Source of the DNA: Clytia hemisphaerica
Taxonomy: Eukaryota; Cnidaria; Hydrozoa; Leptothecata; Clytiidae
Assembly (NCBI GenBank): GCA_902728285.1
Contig: CACVBU010000534.1
Coordinates: forward strand, 2,302,583 to 2,366,582
DNA: 64,000 nt
Direction: 5' to 3'
Part shown: positions 57,371 through 64,000 of the stretch, piece after piece
Numbering within the stretch: the first letter of the stretch is position 1
How the letters are laid out: every line of letters begins with the position of its first letter
Made by a program: the position numbers and the translations under genes
The notes under the pieces: model-generated
Database searches by the model: none
The model's input: the letters and a program-made list of their open reading frames with translations, nothing else
Told to the model about the DNA's origin: nothing

Positions 57371-58712
57371 TTAAAGCAAAAAGGTTTCTAGCCGCACGCT
57401 CATTAGTTTTTTCTTTACGGTTGTTAGTGTCCGCGCGACAAGCTAGAAAATACACATGCAATCATTAGTCTAATCAAAACTTACCGTGCGGTTGATCATT
57501 GGTTTTAAGGTATATTTATTACGTAATTTCTACTGAACTACTTAATTATTCAATAGAGGGCGTCCTCTTTTAAAAAGGTCTATTATACCCCCTTCTCAAA
57601 GACCCGGTAGAATCTTTTTAGCCAGTGGGTGGAAAAGACGGACTGAAATTAGATGGGGATCGATATTCCCTTATTCTTTATGACAGGGGATTTAGTTTCA
57701 AAGTCAGAAAATTCAGTGGGGATGGAAAAAATAGTATAATATTTTACAGTGAAAATTGGTTTATTTGATTATTTCCTTTGGGACGAAAATTTGGGTATAA
57801 TCTTCCACCGAGGACGGTATTTTGGCCAATTTTTCAGTAAGAAGGGTTCCCAGTCGGTCTGAGAGAAGGGGTGTAATTATGGAAATTAGAATTCCTAAGT
57901 TTGGCGGGATACAGATTTTAGTGTTTTTCCCTCTCCCGACCAAACACCATTTAATCCCCAGGCAGTTAGCATCCCGCCATATCAGTAATTTCATTACGTT
58001 ATCTTTCTGCACTTGGAGTCCCTACGTCACCATACACCATAATGGCGTCGTTTTTGAAAAATTGGTCTTCAGTGAAAATTTTCCCTCTATTGAAAAAACA
58101 TATATGGGAGTGATTTGAAATTAGTCATTGTTAAAATCGGTTAACATAATCCAAGGTTTCTTCAAAATCATAATCTTGAAAACGCTGATATATAAATACC
58201 CTAGCCATACAAAGTCGATAATAGCTATAATAATATAGTATGAAAACAAAATAATTTAGCCTAAATTATTTGAAAATATTCGTAGCATGTGAGAGAAAAG
58301 TCTTTGACAAAACTTTTGCATGTAATGAATTTCTCCCGACAATCACTTTTCAAGATGTAGCAAAAAGAGCAGTGACCATAGACAAATCCTAGATTATGGG
58401 GTAAAAACATGATTGGTGAAATAAAGTTTGAGTAGTTGTACCTACAATACTATGAGAAAGAGTGTTGATGCCCCCACCAGGCTGGTACCAAAACCAAAAA
58501 GAGCCTAACGAATAGAGCAGAATTTTGAATGCGAATGATCTTTGGCAAACGGTAAACTTAGCGACATAATGATTATCCAACTTAAACATCGATATGAAAA
58601 TAATGGGAAAACATAGCGAAAGTTTGTTACGTGCTATACGCTGCCTACACACGCCAGTAAGAGAGAGAACGTTCTTAAGTCAAGAATGCTATATCAAAAA
58701 CTATAATAGTAA
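57371..58712. other. No gene seen
   Basis: Moderately AT-rich. Frames of 80-100 residues overlap on both strands without domains. No repeat stands out. Confidence 0.4.
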
Positions 58713-60509
58713 CTATTTCATTAACGGGTTATTCCCACAAATATGTTCACTGATAATATCGCAAAGGTCATATTTTAAAGGAACAAATCGATCATCAGCT
58801 TGGTTTTTTACAACTTGATAAATATTGTAGTCTAAGAGACCAGTAAACGGTTTCATTTGCTCTTGACTGAATTCAGGGGATACTTGGTATCCGACAAAGT
58901 CGTTATCAAAACGAAATGTCTCTAACATACTTAACACAAATATAGGAACTTTTGCGCATATGATTTTTACAAGCTTCCCAAACATTGGGAGCTCTGTATT
59001 GGAATCTGCGTCTACTGCGAGGAAACAATGCCCAGCTATGTATTTGGTACCATTTAAAGTTATCCAGTTCAGGTAGCTCGAATGTACTGGAAAATCATCA
59101 AATGGGTGTTTTTTTGCGAATCAGGTCCATCTCTGCAGGTGGAATAGACTTTCCAGGACCATCCTCTCGTGAAGAACAGAGAAATGAACTCGTGGCTGTA
59201 TGTTTTAGGTACCTGTTCGCAAGTGATGTTTCCAAATGAGAAAAATTACAAAAAGGTAAGAAGGACTTGAATGTTTTATGCATAGCTTCGAAGCGCATAC
59301 ACGAGTAGCGTACTGGAGGGCCAAAGCGTGGAATAAGGGAAGGTGTTTCAAGTAAGTAATGATGCTTCGGAATCAAATTTTCTTGAGGAAAGATACTTTT
59401 GAAGACACTGCAATGTTCTTCAATGATTTGACTCAAGTATCCAATAGTGCCAAATGTAAATAATAGGGATCTATGTTAAAAATTGATTTTTTGAATCATA
59501 AACTGATTACCCCTTCAAAATGTGCCAAAACATGTATAATTTCAGAAAAAGAAGAAAAAATTCGGTAATGGCCACGCCCATCTCGGAATATCACTGCTAG
59601 GTTGCCTAAAAAAAGAATTCTCAAAAACCTATCAAGTTACCCCTCATTTGAAAGGTAATTTAATGTAGATTAAGAAAAACATCATGACTATGCAACATAA
59701 ATGAAGTGATAAGGTTGTAGAGTACATTATATTGCTCTTGAAAGAGGCTTTTTTAGTGTAATCCTGTAATGTCTTAAAAGTTCATACTTTCGTAATTAAT
59801 TCATACTTTCATTAAATTTTTTGGGAGACCTACATAAAATAAACATAAGTGCTTATTTTCTACTGATATTATACATTTTGAATCTACAGGATCATTATAA
59901 AAATTTAAAAACTAAGCAAGGATAAAGGAGCTATTTGACAAATAAGAAATTTCAAGAACAGTCGAAGTTAGAACGTCCGTCAACCTCTCAAACCTTATAC
60001 TGAACACATGTTGTATAGACTTTAGCATAAAAGGATTTCATCTAAAAGATATTTTACAGAGTTTGAAGGGTACTTCCTTTGTATTTAGATTTTAAATCTA
60101 ATAAATTTAAATTGAAATATTTTTGACAACATTTTATCCTCGCAGTTCCAAGATATTGGACTTTAGTCGCAATTACTTGGTCGACAGATGTCTTATTTAT
60201 TTCAGCTTTTTCAGGAATGTCCAGTTGTGTCCGCTTTTATCAGTTCGTATCATGTATGAAACTGTTTAATGGTTGAAACTTTTCTACTACTCCTAAATGC
60301 CATTTTGTCTCATTACCCTCGTGCTAAAAGGCGATATCACAAGTTTTGTCTTTCTGTACTGCTTCATCCCCTTGAGCTTGTAAAGGAGAATTGAGTTCCA
60401 GTTTTAGTGATTTACTATCATCCCTCTTACCCACAATTCCATGCATAACATTTCTAAAATCTCCAATAGTTATCTAAGGGCAACAACGTGCAGTTAAGAG
60501 CTCAATTTT

Positions 60510-60870
60510 TCAACATACTCTTTCGTGGAGAGGTTGCGATAATCTTCTCTCAAACGAAAGACTGCAACTGTTCGCTTGAGAGACAAGACATGCATGTAAT
60601 TTTAGCATATTATACATCCTTTTGTTCTTAAGTTTATCGTCCAAGTTTGTTTCTACATACTTCTTAATTTCTTCTTCTGAGGTAAATGGGTCTGGGATAC
60701 TTTCCTTTTTTAAAGTCTCCAATAATGAGAACTTTTTTTACTCTTCACTCAAACTTGCCTTTTCTTTTTCAGGAAAGGCTTCAGTTTTCTGCTGCTTGAC
60801 TTTATCAGCCCATTCAAGTTTAATTACCTTGACTTCTTTGGAGGGTTTTATAAATTTTTTACGTTATTAG
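60510..60870 (-). pseudogene. Orphan coding fragment inside the above gene's gap
   Basis: Reads EEEIKKYVETNLDDKLKNKR and MYNMLKLHACLVSQANSCSL at 60,722-60,510. A less clear Lys/Glu-rich segment precedes it, with a stop near 60,740. It does not fit between the neighbouring exon sequences, so it is probably from another element inserted in the intron, or an exon of a different gene. Not recognised. Confidence 0.3.
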
Positions 60871-63236
60871 TTTTAAGTTATTTGGATTTGCTTGCTCAAG
60901 AATGTCATCTTTTTATTGAGTACCAGCTCTTGAAAAATACTGCTATTCTATGACAAAAAGTCTGATTTACTCAACTCTGTATGATTTTTTTGAAAGTATT
61001 GATCAAAGTATAACGATTTTGATAGGGAAATGATTGTAAGAGCTTAATAAACTCATCATGTGTTTTTAGAGAAAAAATCACAAAATCATCATTTTTTAGC
61101 AGGCATAACTTTTTATAACCTCATTTTTAGCCACTACTTATGACCTTTTTTGGAATCTGCATGAAATTCTCTTTCCAATGAGGGGTCACATGACTATCTT
61201 TTGACAAAGAAAAAAATCACTCCTAGGGCGGCCCCTTTGAGCTGTCGGTGGACCCTAAAAGCCCAGGTAGGGAAACCAAAAATGGTTCCTACCCTAAAAA
61301 TTGATGTTTTTTCAAGTTTTTTTAACCTATGGCACATTTTAAGAGGGTAATCAGCATGATCTGTTCCTAACATAAATCCCTATAAATAAAGGCGAAAAAG
61401 CCAATGCAACAATCCTTGAAAGTGATGATAAGAATTGAAAATAGACATTATCCACTGGAAGAAAGACATCCAGTAGATAAGGAATAATTTTTAAAAGGAT
61501 TCGAGCATTTTCTGCACTGTACTTAATTTTTCGATCATCTGTGGTGAAAATACTTGACTTCAACGCCTCGGGCTTACTCTTTTTATCAGAATAAGAAAAT
61601 TCGAAAGTTTGCAATAAGTAATTGAATTCTTCCAATGTGAAAAATTTGTCTTTAATTAAGGCTTCTAAACAAAGTTTTATTTCATAAGGTACAACGCCTT
61701 CTAACAGATCGTGCATAATATCGTTGGGTAATTGCTTTGTAACATCAAAATCATTCAAAAATGACAAAGCTGATCTACCAATAATACCGTAATTAACTTG
61801 AATTTGATCTTTTGCGGTACCATTTGGTAGTGTTTCAATAATGTGACAAACTCTGCAATGTTCTTGTTTTGATCGATTAACAAACAAGGTTGGTTTCAAA
61901 TTCCCTCGTATGTCTTCGGCAGTGGCAAAACAACGACGACATTTACGTAGGGCAAAACCGATGCCAACTTTGAAACCGCCAATTTGATGTTGGCCTTCAT
62001 TATCTCCAATACACAAAATAACATTTCCAAAGCAAAGCTGCTCTTTGCCATTTATAGTAAAAAAATATCCTCGAAAAAGCTTATCCATATCATCCAGAAA
62101 TGGTTTCATGACAGCCTCAAAACCATATTTATTCAGCTTAATCTTGTTTACTGATATTAACAAATTAATTGCACTGAGTTTGGATCGATACTTAGGAGGA
62201 ATGTTGCACAGGGTCCAGTAAAAATTGACCATATTGTGTTTAGTATTTCTGTTGCCAATTGGATTACACAATCCAACCCCATCTTGGAAAAGTAAAATAG
62301 TGAAAACAGGTTCTTCCCTATCAGAATATTGGGAGTTCTTAAAAAAGGATCCATCAAAAATGTCATAAAAAACACCTTCCCTGAAAACTTAGGCTTTTGT
62401 AATAATACTGTGGCCATTTCGTCATTCGATAACAAATGTTGAATCTTATCAATTATCGATATGTAAACACATGTCTCAGGAACTTCTTTCAATTCTAACT
62501 CTTTTGTTTTTGGTGATTGCACTTGTTTCAATATCTTTCCAAGTTCAACCTCTATTGGCTTTGTAAAAATAATATGCTCTTCAAGGTATTTATCTTGCAT
62601 GTACTTGGTGTGTAGACCAAAAAATGGATTAGAATATATTTGGGTTGATTCACAAACTGCAGCAATTGTTGCTTCATCTAATGATAGTTTTTTCATTTTA
62701 TCACATACATCTTCAGATACCAAATCGACAGTTGAAGCAATGATCTTAGAATTTCTTTTAATGATTTCGTCTACAACAACCTGAAAACAATACAAATAAT
62801 AGTAAACTGAAGCTATCAAAAACAAAGATAATTTTCTCCAGTTTTCTCCATATTTTGCTCAAGTACATGAATTGAACCTTTTTGAATTCCTGTTGATAAG
62901 TTTTTAATCATCCAGCAAAATATTATAATACATAGGAGTTATTATTGTTACCGTTGTTTCGGCTTACTTTCATAACCTCCAGAACACAGCCCTTTCTCGT
63001 CATCAATATAATTAAAGTAAAACTCAAAACAAACCTTATTAACCAGATTAATGATATGTATAAAAAATCATGAAGTGATGTCATAGGCATACACTAATGA
63101 GATTCCTCACATATTATTAATAATAAATTTGAGAGCCTGAAAACCATCCAGCATTGTATAAATTTGGGTTATATCAAGTTTATTCTATCATTTGGCACAA
63201 TTTATTTTTTAATCCACCACATGACTTTATTCTAGT

Positions 63237-63391
63237 ACTCTTTTGTGCTTAATTGTAGGGGGTGGAATAAGCAGGGGGTGGTACTTCGGGGAAAAATCCA
63301 TAAAATGGGGGGGGGTCATTATAAAGTGAAATGGGGGTGATTTTTTTCCGAAAATTGCAAAGTGACCCCCTACAATTAAGCACAAAAGAGT
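63237..63391. repeat. 155-bp MITE with 27-bp TIRs and AGT target duplication
   Basis: The ends ACTCTTTTGTGCTTAATTGT and complement, continuing to AGGGGGT/ACCCCCT, pair perfectly over about 27 bp. AGT flanks both sides (63,234-63,236 and 63,392-63,394). The middle is G-rich (GGGGG tracts, a G9 near 63,307). It lies upstream of the last large exon, within an intron of the orphan gene. Confidence 0.85.
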
Positions 63392-63630
63392 AGTTAGTAG
63401 TTAGCAAAAATCACTTGCAAACAGAAAAAAAAAATTCTAATATGTGTGCTGTGTTCACAAACATTTTGTGGGTTTGGATATTGTTTATTCCTGGCTTATG
63501 AAAGTTACCTGAACAACGGTACCATACTAAACAGCGATTGAAAAATTACCTGTGAAATTTTACTTTTCCTCAAAAATAAAATCAAGTTACCAACATCATT
63601 GCTCATTTCTTGTAGCTTATAGCTGAAATC

Positions 63631-64000
63631 CTGAAAAAAGGAAAAGAAAATTCATTTTGAAAAATCATTACTAAAAGCAGTTGACTTATTATCATAAGCA
63701 CAACATAAGATTTAATTTCTAATCTAATTCGGTGTTACCATCATACACAATTTTACCACCACTAAGTGTCTGTGCAGCAAGCTAGAAGGTAGAGATGAAT
63801 CATCAGATCTCAGATTTCGCAACCTAATGATTAATACCGTCATTTGCTCTAACTTGGGATGAGTAGTCGCAACTTGGGAAGTTGATTTTCCGGACTGTAT
63901 TTTTACTTACTGTTTGACAATAAGTTTGTTTTGATACTTCAACCAAGTTTATCACTCAAACTTTCCACCTTCCATCCACAAACCAAATTTTAACTCTGAA
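63631..64000. other. Upstream of the orphan gene
   Basis: AT-rich. Further 5' exons of the minus-strand gene may lie here or beyond the window, but none is clear. Confidence 0.35.

Larger units (their letters stand above)
58713..63630 (-). pseudogene. Spliced orphan multicopy gene, transposon-associated type
   Basis: Exon 63,630-63,550 (MSNDVGNLILFLRKSKISQ) joins in phase to the large exon 62,780-about 61,370 across a GT..AG intron. The large exon has VVVDEIIKRNSK, ESTQIYSNPFFGLHTKYM, then after a frameshift near 62,275 NPIGNRNTKHNMVNFYWTL, NIPPKYRSKLSAINLL and FALRKCRRCFATAEDIRG (CxxC), and LPNDIMHDLLEGVVPYE. After a gap with no clean splice signals, 59,474-58,713 continues with IPKHHYLLETPSLIPRFGPP, CMRFEAMHKTFKSF and LKYDLCDII. 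These blocks, in this order, are those of an uncharacterised protein present in many copies in cnidarian-type genomes, usually taken as transposon-derived. The MRFEAMHK and MHDLLEGV motifs are the most diagnostic. Stops and a shift occur near 59,090 and 58,988. No catalytic triad assigned. Confidence 0.65.

Noticed and set aside
57822-58118. 98-residue frame with a proline-rich start
   Set aside because: An equally long antisense frame overlaps it and neither shows a domain or splice partner.

Overview
The window is eukaryotic, AT-rich and dominated by transposable elements. Coding pieces are split by introns with GT..AG ends, and there are no operons or ribosome-binding sites. The element types are BEL/Pao, a PIF/Harbinger pair of transposase and Myb-like genes, a metazoan-type MULE, a Crypton-like tyrosine recombinase, PHD+endonuclease LINEs, a tRNA-derived SINE and many foldback MITEs. 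Together they fit an early-branching metazoan, most likely a cnidarian. That assignment is an inference. No conserved single-copy host gene is recognisable, and almost every gene carries frameshifts or stops.

Layout. 0-7 kb: a minisatellite, a foldback element with 21-bp iterons, orphan fragments, and a spliced RecQ-like helicase pseudogene (+). 7.1-11.2 kb: a seven-exon zinc-finger orphan pseudogene (-), with two repeat arrays in its first intron. 11-24 kb: gene-poor, with foldback elements, a tRNA-derived SINE and a LINE ORF1 remnant. 24.2-28.1 kb: a decayed transposon-like gene (+) split by an interspersed repeat (copy A). 28.3-29.3 kb: a repeat with a small ORF that recurs at 51 kb. 29,310-35,456: a complete but inactive BEL/Pao element (-) with two LTRs, a 5-bp target duplication, a tRNA-Tyr primer site, and its own inserted A-tailed element. 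35.6-36.7 kb: a LINE fragment with a PHD finger and an endonuclease.

37-40.6 kb: tandem repeats, a cluster of hairpins, and a four-finger C2H2 pseudogene. 40.8-50.4 kb: a three-level nest. A MULE transposase pseudogene (-) is interrupted by a Harbinger element (41,696-47,528) with 43-bp terminal inverted repeats and a 3-bp duplication. The intron of the Harbinger transposase in turn holds interspersed repeat copy B. Removing the Harbinger and one target copy rejoins the MULE reading frame exactly, so the order of insertion can be read directly. 50.4-54 kb: a MITE, the second copy of the 28-kb repeat, and the second copy of the ~160-bp array seen at 10 kb. 54.9-56.9 kb: a Crypton-like tyrosine recombinase gene (+) with an N-terminal zinc finger. 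58.7-63.6 kb: a spliced multi-exon orphan gene (-) of transposon-associated type. 63.2 kb: a 155-bp MITE.

The genes do not form a pathway. They are layers of selfish elements, several inserted into one another, with short non-autonomous palindromic elements filling the gaps. Family names are from motif recognition by eye; no database search was possible.
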